Source: JAWLHJ01 sp039587535 (GTDB lineage: Bacteria > Gemmatimonadota > Gemmatimonadetes > Longimicrobiales > Gaopeijiaceae). From it: a DNA stretch of 64,000 nucleotides. Made by a program: the position numbers and the translations under genes. Numbering within the stretch: position 1 is the stretch's first letter; each line of letters begins with the position of its first letter. Positions 1-8,584 of this stretch are shown piece after piece. Where the stretch lies: the NCBI GenBank assembly GCA_039587535.1, contig JBDHIF010000001.1, forward strand, positions 124,001 to 188,000, given 5' to 3'. The notes under the pieces were generated by a model, which was not told the DNA's origin, ran no database searches, and saw nothing but the letters and a program-made list of their open reading frames with translations.

Positions 1-2
1 GT

Positions 3-1514
3 AGCACCACGGGATCCGCGGGCACGGCCGCCTACCGGTTCGGGTTCAACCACGTGGAGTACGACGGCTTCCGCGAAAACCCGGAAGCCTCGGACGGATC
101 CCCGTACGGTGGCGCTACCCGCTCTGTGGTGAACGGAGTGCTGAAGCTGCCCCTCGGCTCCGGGTCCTTGAGCTTCGTTGTCAACGGCGCGGACCTGGAT
201 GCCGAGAACCCGGGCTCCCTTCCCTCCGAAATGCTGGAGGACGAAGGCCGTCCGGCTTGGGGCTTCAACGTTCGCAGTGGGACGGGAAAAGAGCTGAAAC
301 AGGGCCAGCTCGGGGTCACATGGTCCACCGACTCGGGCGGCGAACTCACCGAGTTCGCCGCCTGGGGCATCCGCCGCGACCTCACGAATCCCATCCCCGG
401 ACGGGTTGTCGGCGTGGACCGCTGGGCCGGTGGAGCACGGGCCCTTATCAACCGAGCGATCAATCTTGACGTCGGCACGCTGACGCTCGGGCTGGGCGGC
501 GAGCTGGAGGTCCAGCGAGACGACCGGACGAACTGGACCAACGAGAGTGGAGCGAAAGGCGACGTCACCCTCTCACAGATGGAGAACGTCCGGGGCACCG
601 GCCTGTTCGGCCAGGCCCGACTGGATCTTTCCCAGCGCATCTCCTTCCTCGCCGGGCTCCGCTACGACCGGGTTCGATTCCGCGCCGAGGACCGATTCCT
701 GGAAGGGGGCGATCCCGACGATTCGGGCTCCCGCACCATGAGCGCCGTCAGCCCGTCCATCGGGGCCGTGGTGGCGACCGACGCGGGAGTGGAGCTCTTC
801 GCCTCAGTGGCTCGCTCGTTCGAATCACCCACCACGACCGAGCTCGTGAATCGTCCCAGTGGCGCCGGAGGATTCAATGCCGGGCTCGATCCCCAGACGG
901 GGACCACGTTCGAGGGGGGTGCGCGCGTTCGGCAAGCTTCCTGGCTGCTGGAAGCCACGCTCTTCCGCACGGAGTTGGAGGGCGAGCTGATTCCGTTCGA
1001 GGTCCCGTCGGATCCCGGCCGCACGTATTTTCGCAACGCCGGAGCTTCACACCACTCGGGCGTCGAGATGGTCGGCGAAGCGCGCCCGGTACCGGGTGCC
1101 GATCTACGGGTGGCCTACACGTTCGTCAACGCGCGATTCGACGCGTACGTGACCGACACGGACGACTACTCGGGAAATCGGATACCGGGGCTGGCGCCGC
1201 ATCGTCTCGACGCCCTCGCTTCCTACACCCACGGCGGGGGATACGTAGAGCTTCACGGTCTCTATCAGGATGGAGTGCCCGCCGACGACGGCGGGGAGAC
1301 GTCCACGGACGCGTACTTCCTGGCGAACGTCCGATTCGGAATGGAAGACCTCGGTAGCGGATCCGCACGCATCTCGCCCTACGCCGCCGTGGAGAACCTC
1401 TTCGATCGACGTTACACCAGCTCGGTAGCGGTCAACGCCTTCGGGAACCGGTTCTTCGAGCCGGGCCCCGGGCGCACCTTCCGGGTAGGCGTCGAGATCT
1501 CTTGGGGAGGTTGA
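3..1514 (+). CDS. TonB-dependent outer membrane receptor, 3' part
   Basis: The reading frame is open to the window edge, so the N-terminal signal, TonB box and plug are missing. About 500 residues of the beta-barrel are visible. They show alternating aromatic/polar strands, a 'FLAGLRYDRV' strand typical of these barrels, a 'RSFESPTTTEL' segment like the conserved region of siderophore receptors, and a C-terminal block with 'ENLFDRRYTSS' and 'GPGRTFRVGVEISW', which is the usual end of TonB receptors. The final residues are W-G-G rather than a terminal Phe. By family it imports iron complexes, cobalamin or a similar ligand using TonB energy; the ligand cannot be read here. A small secreted protein follows 5 bases after the stop and probably shares the transcript. 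Confidence 0.9.
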   Translation, partial: STTGSAGTAAYRFGFNHVEYDGFRENPEASDGSPYGGATRSVVNGVLKLPLGSGSLSFVVNGADLDAENPGSLPSEMLEDEGRPAWGFNVRSGTGKELKQGQLGVTWSTDSGGELTEFAAWGIRRDLTNPIPGRVVGVDRWAGGARALINRAINLDVGTLTLGLGGELEVQRDDRTNWTNESGAKGDVTLSQMENVRGTGLFGQARLDLSQRISFLAGLRYDRVRFRAEDRFLEGGDPDDSGSRTMSAVSPSIGAVVATDAGVELFASVARSFESPTTTELVNRPSGAGGFNAGLDPQTGTTFEGGARVRQASWLLEATLFRTELEGELIPFEVPSDPGRTYFRNAGASHHSGVEMVGEARPVPGADLRVAYTFVNARFDAYVTDTDDYSGNRIPGLAPHRLDALASYTHGGGYVELHGLYQDGVPADDGGETSTDAYFLANVRFGMEDLGSGSARISPYAAVENLFDRRYTSSVAVNAFGNRFFEPGPGRTFRVGVEISWGG

Positions 1515-1519
1515 GAGGG

Positions 1520-2020
1520 ATGAGAACGAGCCATCTCCGGACGATCGTTGTGCTCGCTCTGGTGCTTTGTTTCTACGCGGCTCCGTGCGGGGCTCAAGGG
1601 TCGGACGCAGGATCCGGGTGGAGGCTCGGGATCACCTTCGGTGGGATCAGCACGTTCGGAGTCACCTACGAGACCTATCGGGACGGGACGGCATTGGAGG
1701 TGACCCTCGGGACCTTCGCCTTCCGAGATCTGGGCGTGGCCGTTTCCGGGAAGCAGTACTTCGGCGGTCGCGCGGCCCGGCCTTTCGCCGGGTTGGGTCT
1801 TTGGGCCATCGTGGCCTCCTCGGATCCCCGCAGCGGGCTGGGACTCGTCGCCCGGATGCCGCTCGGACTGGACTGGAACGTCCACGACCGGCATTCCGTC
1901 GGGACGGAGATCGCCATCAACCGGGCCTTGGCCGTGCGCCGCCCGGACCCCGAGGACGACCGCCCGCTGAACCGTCGACTGGTGCCCCTTCCCGGGATCT
2001 ACTACCGGGTGGCGCCCTGA
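1520..2020 (+). CDS. Small secreted beta-rich protein, probably outer membrane
   Basis: This encodes 166 residues. I chose ATG 1520 because a signal peptide starts there: basic MRTSHLR, a hydrophobic run, and a likely cut after 'CGAQG'. A purine-rich GAGAGGG stretch precedes it. An in-frame TTG at 1502 would only add a short extension overlapping the previous gene. The mature part alternates glycine and hydrophobic residues in short strand-like segments ('GWRLGITFGG', 'FGVTYETY', 'GLGLWAIVAS'), suggesting a small beta-barrel or other outer-membrane-associated protein. It begins 5 bases after the TonB receptor, so it may be an accessory of that receptor. No catalytic motif is visible and the function is unknown. 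Confidence 0.7.
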   Translation: MRTSHLRTIVVLALVLCFYAAPCGAQGSDAGSGWRLGITFGGISTFGVTYETYRDGTALEVTLGTFAFRDLGVAVSGKQYFGGRAARPFAGLGLWAIVASSDPRSGLGLVARMPLGLDWNVHDRHSVGTEIAINRALAVRRPDPEDDRPLNRRLVPLPGIYYRVAP

Positions 2021-2060
2021 CTTAGGCGGGGTCCCGGCCCGATGTGAGCCGTTCCCACGT

Positions 2061-2306
2061 CTACCAGTCCTCGGGCTCGTCCCAGGTCTCCGACCAGAAA
2101 CGCTCCTCCTCCTCCTCGATCTCATCGAGATCCAAGGGAGGATCCTGATCTACGACGACGCTACCGGTGTCCACGATGCGGCGGATGGCCTCGTCGTCCA
2201 GGGAGTGCTCAGCATCGTCCAGGGCTGCGCCCAGCTTCCGCCGGACCCCGACTCCCCCGGCAACTGCGAGCACCGCGAGAACGACCCAGATCAGCGCACC
2301 CGACAT
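2061..2306 (-). CDS. Small single-pass membrane protein with acidic tail
   Basis: This 81-residue protein has an N-terminal transmembrane helix (about residues 4-20, 'ALIWVVLAVLAVAGGVGV'), a short basic stop-transfer (RRK), and a strongly acidic tail with a run of Glu and a Trp-rich end. The ATG lies 2 bases after the stop of threonine synthase, so the two are almost certainly co-transcribed and may be translationally coupled. I recognise no family. The link to threonine synthesis is positional only. Confidence 0.6.
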   Translation of the reverse strand: MSGALIWVVLAVLAVAGGVGVRRKLGAALDDAEHSLDDEAIRRIVDTGSVVVDQDPPLDLDEIEEEEERFWSETWDEPEDW

Positions 2307-2308
2307 GG

Positions 2309-3502
2309 CTAGCCGTCCAGCGGCTCCATGCCGACGTATTTTAGGCCGCTTCCGGTATTGAAGAGCACAACCTCCTCGTCATCGTCGATGAGCCCCTTCG
2401 CCATGAGTGCCTCCACCGCCGCCGCCGTGGCACCTCCTTCCGGTGCCGCGAAGATGCCGGTGTCCGCCCCGATCTTCGCGACCCATTCGGCCATCGAGCG
2501 GTCGGTGACCGCCACCGCCGCACCGCCCGACTCCCTCAGGGCACGAAGAATCAGGAAGTCCCCAACCGCACCAGGCACGCGCAGGCCCGAGGCATAGGTC
2601 GCGGCACCCTGCCACGTCTCCGCATGCTCCGCTCCCTGCTCCCAAGCTCGGACCATCGGGGCACAACCCTCGGCCTGCACGGTGAACATCTTCGGTCGCT
2701 CGGACCCGATCCATCCGAGGTGCTCCATCTCGTCGAAGGCCTTCCACATCCCGATGAGCCCGGTTCCCCCACCTGTGGGATAGACGATCGAATCGGGCAG
2801 CCGCCCAAGCTGCTCGAAGAGCTCGTACCCCATGGTTTTCTTGCCTTCCACCCGGTACGGCTCCTTGAGCGTGGAGAGATCCCACCAGCCGTGCTCCTCG
2901 ACCCCACGCTTCACGACTTTGCCGCAGTCGGAGATCAGTCCGTCCAGGAGCTGAAGGTCGGCCCCCAAGGCACGGATCTCCTCGAGGATCGGCATGGGCG
3001 TGTCCGACGGAACCACGACGTGCACCGGAAGACCTGCGGCTGCCCCATAGGCAGCCGCCGCGCTCCCCGCGTTCCCCGCGGACGGGATGGCCAGCTCGCG
3101 TGCACCGAGCTCCAGAGCACGAGACACCGCCAGGCTCAGGCCTCGGGCCTTGAAGCTACCGGTCGGGTTCTGTCCCTCGTCCTTCACGAGGACCCGGCGC
3201 ACGGAAAGACGTGCCGCGGTGCGTGGTGCATCCATCAGCGGCGTCCACCCCTCGCCGAGGCTCACCTGGGCCGACCGGGTCCGGACGGGGAGCACCTCCT
3301 CGTAGCGCCAGAGGTCAGCCCGTCGGCACGACACGGTCTCGGGGGTGAACGACCCACGGGTGGCCTGAAGGTCGTAACGCGCGAACAGCGGCTTTCCCGC
3401 CTCCGACAGTCCGATGAGTTGCTCACTCTCCACGGTCTGTCCGGTGCCGGTGCACTCGAGGTGGGTCGCGCCGCGAAGGGATTCTTTACGATCCATGGTC
3501 AC
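2309..3502 (-). CDS. thrC: Threonine synthase
   Basis: This PLP enzyme converts O-phosphohomoserine to threonine plus phosphate in the cytoplasm. The 397-residue protein has the family layout: an N-terminal segment with a Cys-containing strand pattern ('THLECTGTG', 'VSCRRADLWRYE'), then 'GEGWTPL'. The PLP lysine sits in 'NPTGSFKARGL', the phosphate-binding glycine loop in 'YPTGGGTGLIGMW', and the C-terminal 'NTGSGLKY' is typical of the fold. Length suits the short bacterial threonine synthase class. The GTG at 3502 and the ATG at 3496 are both possible starts and change only two residues. A small membrane protein follows 2 bases downstream. No other threonine-pathway gene is in the window. 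Confidence 0.95.
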   Translation of the reverse strand: MTMDRKESLRGATHLECTGTGQTVESEQLIGLSEAGKPLFARYDLQATRGSFTPETVSCRRADLWRYEEVLPVRTRSAQVSLGEGWTPLMDAPRTAARLSVRRVLVKDEGQNPTGSFKARGLSLAVSRALELGARELAIPSAGNAGSAAAAYGAAAGLPVHVVVPSDTPMPILEEIRALGADLQLLDGLISDCGKVVKRGVEEHGWWDLSTLKEPYRVEGKKTMGYELFEQLGRLPDSIVYPTGGGTGLIGMWKAFDEMEHLGWIGSERPKMFTVQAEGCAPMVRAWEQGAEHAETWQGAATYASGLRVPGAVGDFLILRALRESGGAAVAVTDRSMAEWVAKIGADTGIFAAPEGGATAAAVEALMAKGLIDDDEEVVLFNTGSGLKYVGMEPLDG

Positions 3503-3654
3503 TGGTTTGTGGTGGTGGTTGAGGGGGGGGCGCCCGCGGCGCTACGGGGTGACATGGCCGCTATGGTACAGGGAACCCGTCCTTCGCGCATCATCCAAGG
3601 GTCCAGAGGCTCGAGGCAACCCTTTCGCCCGCGAGCGGTATCGTATTCGAAACA

Positions 3655-4254
3655 ATGATGGACGCACATGAGGCGACTATGAACCCAGAGCTCCTGGAGC
3701 TCGCTTCGGAAGGTGACGCCCGGGCGATTCGGACCCTGTACGATCGGTTCGCGCCCAGGGTGTACGCCGTCGTGCGCAGGATCGCCGGCGACGACGACAC
3801 TGCGCAGGACTACGCGCAGGAGGCTTGGATCCGCGCGATCCGTGCCCTGCCGACCTTCCGCGGAGACGCCCGCTTCTCGACGTGGCTGCACAGGATCGCC
3901 GTGAACGCGGCGCTCCAGGCCGTTCGCAAGTCCAAGACGCGGTTGAAGCGGGAGTTGCCAGCGACGGTGGAAGAGGGTCATGCACACGACCATGCAATCC
4001 CACCGAACCATGGTGACGCCTTCCTCCAACGGAGGTTGGCGGGAGCGTTGGACGAGTTGCCCGAGGGGATGAGGAGGGTGCTGATCCTGCACGACGTGGA
4101 GGGTTACACCCATCAGGAGATCGGGGAGGTGCTGGGGGTGACGTCCGGAACATCGAAGTCACAGCTGTCGAAGGCACGTGCGAAGATGCGCGAGATGCTG
4201 GCCGCCCTCGACGGCGAATTGCACGAACCCGGAGTGGAATCATGGAGCATCTGA
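3655..4254 (+). CDS. ECF-type RNA polymerase sigma factor
   Basis: This 199-residue protein has only sigma regions 2 and 4. Region 2 contains 'DYAQEAWIRAIRAL' and 'FSTWLHRIAVNAAL', which bind core polymerase and the -10. Region 4 contains 'LPEGMRRVLILHDVEGYTH' followed by a helix-turn-helix ('IGEVLGVTSGTSKSQLSKAR') for the -35. The variant turn 'SGTSKSQLSKAR' in place of 'xGTVKSRL' is shared by RpoE-like sigmas with zinc anti-sigmas. It overlaps the anti-sigma gene by 13 bases and heads a sigma / anti-sigma / PDZ operon. An in-frame ATG at 3658 is an alternative start. Autoregulation is usual in this class, but I see no clear ECF promoter upstream. Confidence 0.93.
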   Translation: MMDAHEATMNPELLELASEGDARAIRTLYDRFAPRVYAVVRRIAGDDDTAQDYAQEAWIRAIRALPTFRGDARFSTWLHRIAVNAALQAVRKSKTRLKRELPATVEEGHAHDHAIPPNHGDAFLQRRLAGALDELPEGMRRVLILHDVEGYTHQEIGEVLGVTSGTSKSQLSKARAKMREMLAALDGELHEPGVESWSI

Positions 4255-4898
4255 CGACCGAGACCCTGGCGCGCCTGGTGGACGAGACACCCGAAGGCGA
4301 TGCGCGGGAGCACCTGGAAGCCTGTTCGATCTGCGCAGCCGAGCTGCAAGCGCTGGTCGACCAGACCCGTGCGCTCTCGTCGCTGCCCGAGCTGATGCCA
4401 CCGCGAGGAGACTGGAGCCTGCTCGAGGCTCGTCTGCGCTCCGAGGGCCTGCTTCGTGACCAAGGGCTCTTCGCGCGGCTCTCCCTCACGCGCACGCCTC
4501 CTTGGATGCGGGCGGCTGCCTCGTTCCTCTTGTTCGCCGTGGGGGCGATCTCGGGCGCTGGGTGGGCCAGCCGAGAGGTATCGCCGGCGATTCCGGCGGT
4601 AGCCCTGGGGGAGGCCACCGACGTGGAGTCGGCGGCGGCCCGAGTCCAGGCGGCAGAGCGTAGCTATGTGCAGGCGATGAGCCAGTACCGGGAGATCCTC
4701 GGCCGCACGGGCACCGACACGGACGTCTCGGACCCCTACAGCCGGTACGCGGCCCTGGAGCACCTGGTGCTGGTGAGCCAGGCCGCGGTGCGACAGGCTC
4801 CAGGAGACCCATTCCTCAACGGGTTCCTGGCTTCCGCTCTGGCGGAGCGGGATGCGGCGGCCCAACAGGTGTCCACTTCCTCCGGAAGATGGTTCTGA
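4242..4898 (+). CDS. Zinc-type anti-sigma factor, membrane anchored
   Basis: The N-terminal domain carries the anti-sigma zinc signature H-x3-C-x2-C ('HLEACSIC', about residues 27-34). One transmembrane helix follows ('MRAAASFLLFAVGAISGAG', about residues 88-107), then a roughly 105-residue extracytoplasmic region predicted mostly helical. By family it holds the upstream ECF sigma factor at the membrane and releases it on a signal. The 13-base overlap with the sigma gene and the TGATG junction with the downstream PDZ gene indicate strict co-translation. The extracytoplasmic part has no recognised sensor domain. Confidence 0.88.
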   Translation: MEHLTTETLARLVDETPEGDAREHLEACSICAAELQALVDQTRALSSLPELMPPRGDWSLLEARLRSEGLLRDQGLFARLSLTRTPPWMRAAASFLLFAVGAISGAGWASREVSPAIPAVALGEATDVESAAARVQAAERSYVQAMSQYREILGRTGTDTDVSDPYSRYAALEHLVLVSQAAVRQAPGDPFLNGFLASALAERDAAAQQVSTSSGRWF

Positions 4899-5785
4899 TG
4901 TCCTGGGGCCGTTCCTTGCTCTTGACGCTCGGCATCTGCAGCCTGGGCGCCGCGACGGTCACCGCGCAGGAGCCCCGGGGTTGGGTCGGCATCTCCATGG
5001 ACGTAGTCAGCACTTCCCAGGATGGCACGCCCCGCACGTTCGTTCGTATCGCGGACGTTCAGATGGGCAGCCCAGCGGCCCGGGCGGGGCTGAGACCGGG
5101 AGACATGCTAGTTCAGGTGAACGAGCTCTCGGGCCCGACGGAGCTCGCCCGACTCCCTTCCCTGCTTCAGCTGCACGTGGGCGACTCCGTCCGTATGGTG
5201 CTACGCCGCGGTGCCGAGACCTACGAGGCTCGCATGGCAGCCGGAGCCCGCCCTATGGTGATGGTGGCTCCCAAGCCAGGGCCCGCGATGGTCCCGGATC
5301 CGGACTCGATGGTCGAATCCATCACCCGGGCGATGGACTCTCTCCGTACTCAGCTCACTCGAGGTCGACAGGAGGCACGGGTACGCGTGTGGACGGAAGC
5401 TCCCTCTCCATCGTCCTCCCCCGCGAGCGCTCCGCACCCCCCGGAAGGGGCGACCTGGCGACTGGATGCGTCCGGGTCCTTCAGCCCGCTGGCCCCGTAC
5501 GTGCTAGGCAGAAACCGAATCGCGGGTGCCGAGGTCATCGATGTCCGCCCGGAGCTCGCCGGCTATTTCGGGGTCACCGGCGGCGTGCTGCTCGTGGATG
5601 TCCCCGCCGGCACGCTGGCGGCCGCGGCAGGGCTGCGCCCAGGCGACGTCATCGTGGAGCTGGCAGACCAAGGTGTGGAATCGGTACGGGATCTCAGGAT
5701 GCAGCTGGCCCAGCCGGGTGACGCTCTGGAGATGTGGATCATCCGACACGGTGATCGCGTGCGCCTGGTTCTCGCCGGACGCTAG
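4898..5785 (+). CDS. Secreted protein with two PDZ domains
   Basis: This encodes 295 residues from the ATG in the TGATG junction; an in-frame ATG at 4889 would add three residues. A signal peptide is clear ('SLLLTLGICSLGAATVTAQ'). Two PDZ domains are visible: about residues 30-115 ('GSPAARAGLRPGDMLVQVN') and about 215-290 ('LAAAAGLRPGDVIVELADQ'). Each ends in the usual 'hydrophobic-R-x-G' strand. A Pro/Ser-rich linker with a short helical stretch lies between them. There is no protease domain, so it is not an HtrA or RseP. Third in the ECF operon, it may present misfolded C-termini to the anti-sigma factor or to a protease. That role is inferred from position. Confidence 0.8.
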   Translation: MSWGRSLLLTLGICSLGAATVTAQEPRGWVGISMDVVSTSQDGTPRTFVRIADVQMGSPAARAGLRPGDMLVQVNELSGPTELARLPSLLQLHVGDSVRMVLRRGAETYEARMAAGARPMVMVAPKPGPAMVPDPDSMVESITRAMDSLRTQLTRGRQEARVRVWTEAPSPSSSPASAPHPPEGATWRLDASGSFSPLAPYVLGRNRIAGAEVIDVRPELAGYFGVTGGVLLVDVPAGTLAAAAGLRPGDVIVELADQGVESVRDLRMQLAQPGDALEMWIIRHGDRVRLVLAGR

Positions 5786-5841
5786 ATCCCCCGCGACCGA
5801 GACCGCCGAGAGGACCCTCCGACATCAGGCGCCTCTCCCGA

Positions 5842-7056
5842 TCATTCGTACCGCAGGGCGTCGATAGGATCGAGCCGCGCAGCCCGTCTCGCCGGCCAAA
5901 GGCCGAAGAAGAGGCCCACTCCGGCGGAGAACGTCAACGCCGCCAGAACGGCTTTCGGCTCCACCACGGTCTCCCAGGTCGCTACGCGGGTCATGACCTC
6001 GGCGGCCCCGTAACCCACTCCGACCCCGATGAGCCCTCCCAAAAAGCAGAGAAACAGCGACTCGACCAGAAACTGAAGCATGATCGCGCGGCGGGTCGCA
6101 CCCAGGGCCTTCCGCACCCCGATCTCTCGAGTACGCTCGGTGACCGACACCAACATGATGTTCATGATGCCGATCCCGCCCACCAGGAGGCTGACGCCCG
6201 CGATACCGGCCAGAAGCATGGTGAACGTCTGGTTGGTCTCATTGAAGGTGGCCAGCAGATCGGCGGAGTTGCGGATGTTGAAATCCGCCTCCTCGCCCGG
6301 CTGGATGCGGTGCTCACGTCTCATGATCTGGTCGATGACCGCGAAGGCCTCATCCAACTCCTCAGTCGTCGCCGTCTTTGCGTAAATGGCGTTCAGGCGG
6401 TCCCGTCCGCCCATGACCCGGAACTGGGCCGTGGAAAGAGGGATGAAGACCTGGTCGTCCGGGCGAATAAACGCAGCATCACCCTTCTCTTCGAGAACCC
6501 CGATCACCTCGAACGGAATTCCGCGTACCTGGACGGTTTGACCCACCAACAGCTCCGGAGGGGTATCCCCCAGGTCTTCGGTCACATTGTTCCCCAGGAC
6601 CGCCACCCGGCGGCGCCCCTGGAGCTCTCCTTCGTTGAAGAACCGACCGGCCACGAGGCTATGGTTGTAGATCTCGAAGTACTCTGGCCAGACGCCCATG
6701 ATCTGGTTGTTGGCGTTCCACCGCAGGTAGGAAAGCTGGAGCCGGGAGGATATCTCCGGGCTCACCGTCAGGAGCCCTGCCCCTCCCTCTTTCAGCGCCT
6801 CGGCATCGTCCACGGACATTTCCGCGTCTCCTCGGGAGATCCCGAAGGAGAACTGCTGGCCGGGGCGAATGGTGAGCACCGTGGTTCCCATGCGGTTGAT
6901 CTGCTCTTGAACCCGCTGCTGCGCTCCTTCCCCGAGCGCGACCATGGTGATCACTGCGGCGACACCGATGACGATACCCAAAGTCGTCAAGACGGAGCGC
7001 AGAACGTTGGCCCGGATGGCGCCCAGAGCCACCATGATGATCTCGTAGATCAGCAT
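5842..7056 (-). CDS. MacB-type ABC transporter permease
   Basis: This 404-residue inner membrane protein has the MacB/FtsX layout. There is one N-terminal transmembrane helix ('VLTTLGIVIGVAAVITMVAL'), a large periplasmic MacB_PCD domain (about residues 45-270), then three C-terminal helices including 'LLVGGIGIMNIMLVSV'. The coupling motif is 'ERTREIGVRKALGATRRAI', and 'ARRAARLDPIDALRYE' is the standard FtsX-type end. The ATPase is a separate gene here, unlike fused Escherichia coli MacB. It is the last gene of the tolC - ATPase - adaptor - permease operon, starting 16 bases after the adaptor stop. The substrate (macrolide, lipopeptide or similar) cannot be read. Confidence 0.93.
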   Translation of the reverse strand: MLIYEIIMVALGAIRANVLRSVLTTLGIVIGVAAVITMVALGEGAQQRVQEQINRMGTTVLTIRPGQQFSFGISRGDAEMSVDDAEALKEGGAGLLTVSPEISSRLQLSYLRWNANNQIMGVWPEYFEIYNHSLVAGRFFNEGELQGRRRVAVLGNNVTEDLGDTPPELLVGQTVQVRGIPFEVIGVLEEKGDAAFIRPDDQVFIPLSTAQFRVMGGRDRLNAIYAKTATTEELDEAFAVIDQIMRREHRIQPGEEADFNIRNSADLLATFNETNQTFTMLLAGIAGVSLLVGGIGIMNIMLVSVTERTREIGVRKALGATRRAIMLQFLVESLFLCFLGGLIGVGVGYGAAEVMTRVATWETVVEPKAVLAALTFSAGVGLFFGLWPARRAARLDPIDALRYE

Positions 7057-7072
7057 GCCACGGCACCCAGTC

Positions 7073-8584
7073 TCAACGACCGCCGCGGCCGCGCGGTGCG
7101 CCGCCTCCGAATGGGCTGCCGCCGGCTCTCGATCTCATGCGGTCGAGGAACTCTTGCTGCTGCGCCTGCAGCTGGGCCGGTCCGACCACCGCGAGCGTTT
7201 CCCCACCCTCCAGGCCGCTCACGACTTCGGTGTAGTCCCAGTCATTCAATCCCACCTGCACGAGGTGCGGCTCGGGCTCTCCGGTGTCGTTGACCACGAA
7301 AACCACCGCTGGCCGAGATGCTGACGGATCGCTGCCACTCGGCTCCGACGCAGACCCCGGCCTCCGGCCCGCGAATCCACTCGCCGCACGAAGCGCGCGC
7401 ATGGCGGCACGCACCGAATCCTGAGAGATCTCACCGCGCTCAGCCTGTGCCCGAAGCTGCTGAATCCGCTCCATGGGGGCCGCATCGCTAGACGGCACCT
7501 GGCTGGAGGTCTCGCTCGTGACGGCAGGAGCCTGCGAGACCTGTCCCGGCGCTGGCGCCCCGTCGCGTGCACCAACACCCCGTCCGCCGCGCCCCGCCCT
7601 CATGAACTGCGTCAGGTCCAGGGCATCCACGTCGAGCCCCAGTGCCAACGCGGCCGGGCCCACATCCGAGGGCTGAACAACGGCGTTGTTGGGGACGAGT
7701 AGTACGTTGATGGCATCGTCGATGAGGATGGCCACCTCGGCGTTCATCCCCGGCCGGAGAAGGCCCGAGCTGTTGTCGAGGCTCACGATGACCGGGAACA
7801 TCGTGACGTTCTGCTCCACCACGGCTTGGGGCTCGATCTTCTCCAACGTCCCGCGGAAGCTACGGCTGGGGTACGCCTCCACCGCGATCTCCACGTCCAT
7901 GCCGGACTGGAGCTGGCCCATGTCCGTCTCGTCGATGAGCGTGCGGACCTGCATGTCCCCCAGGTTGGCCATGGTGAAGAGCGTGGTCCCTCCGGAGACG
8001 TTCTGGGACGCCGACTGGATCACGGTGCCGACTTCCACGTTCTTCTGGATGATGGTCCCGGCCATGGGTGCCCGGATCCGTACGTCCTGGAGCTGGAGGT
8101 CCGCGAGCTCGACGTTCGTGACCGCCTTAACCAGGGCGGCGCGAGCGTTGGCGTCCTCGAGTCGAGCGCTCTCGTGCTCGCGCTGGGTGATCACACCGGC
8201 CTCAAGCATCTGTCGAGACCGATCAAGCTGAGCCGCGGCGATGTCGGCCCGCGCTTGCGCCACGTCCAGGTCCGCCTGAGCCTGGTCGAAGCGGTTGCGC
8301 ACGTCGCGGGGATCGACCTCCGCCAGGATCTGCCCCGGGGCCACTTCGTCTCCGATGTCCACCTGCAGGGTGAGGATCTCACCGGAGGCCTTCGACTTCA
8401 CCTCTACCACGCGGACGGGCTCCACGGTGCCGATCGCCTCGGCTCGAATGCTCAGATCGCCGCGATCCACCTCCGTGGTCTGAAGCCGGGACGCCTCCAC
8501 GGCAGCCTCGCCGGAGCTGCACGCGGACATCCCCAGCGTGAGAACCAAGATGGGCGCGGGCGCGCACCGGATCAGCCATTTCAT
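7073..8584 (-). CDS. MacA/HlyD-type periplasmic adaptor
   Basis: This 503-residue membrane-fusion protein joins the inner-membrane ABC permease to a TolC channel. It has a lipoprotein-like signal ('LTLGMSACSSG', lipobox M-S-A-C), a barrel-sandwich half ('GEILTLQVDIGDEVAPGQ'), a long coiled coil (about residues 100-165), the second half ('IRAPMAGTIIQKNVEVG') and beta-barrel domains. An insertion of roughly 110 residues rich in Gly, Arg, Ser and Pro lies between about residues 325 and 430, interrupting the C-terminal domain and making it longer than typical MacA (about 370). The ATG overlaps the ATPase stop as ATGA. Confidence 0.92.
   Translation of the reverse strand: MKWLIRCAPAPILVLTLGMSACSSGEAAVEASRLQTTEVDRGDLSIRAEAIGTVEPVRVVEVKSKASGEILTLQVDIGDEVAPGQILAEVDPRDVRNRFDQAQADLDVAQARADIAAAQLDRSRQMLEAGVITQREHESARLEDANARAALVKAVTNVELADLQLQDVRIRAPMAGTIIQKNVEVGTVIQSASQNVSGGTTLFTMANLGDMQVRTLIDETDMGQLQSGMDVEIAVEAYPSRSFRGTLEKIEPQAVVEQNVTMFPVIVSLDNSSGLLRPGMNAEVAILIDDAINVLLVPNNAVVQPSDVGPAALALGLDVDALDLTQFMRAGRGGRGVGARDGAPAPGQVSQAPAVTSETSSQVPSSDAAPMERIQQLRAQAERGEISQDSVRAAMRALRAASGFAGRRPGSASEPSGSDPSASRPAVVFVVNDTGEPEPHLVQVGLNDWDYTEVVSGLEGGETLAVVGPAQLQAQQQEFLDRMRSRAGGSPFGGGAPRGRGGR

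Noticed and set aside
3523..3530. Run of eight G as a phase-variable tract upstream of threonine synthase
   Set aside because: It is outside the coding frame and a biosynthetic gene is an unlikely target; a single homopolymer is weak evidence.
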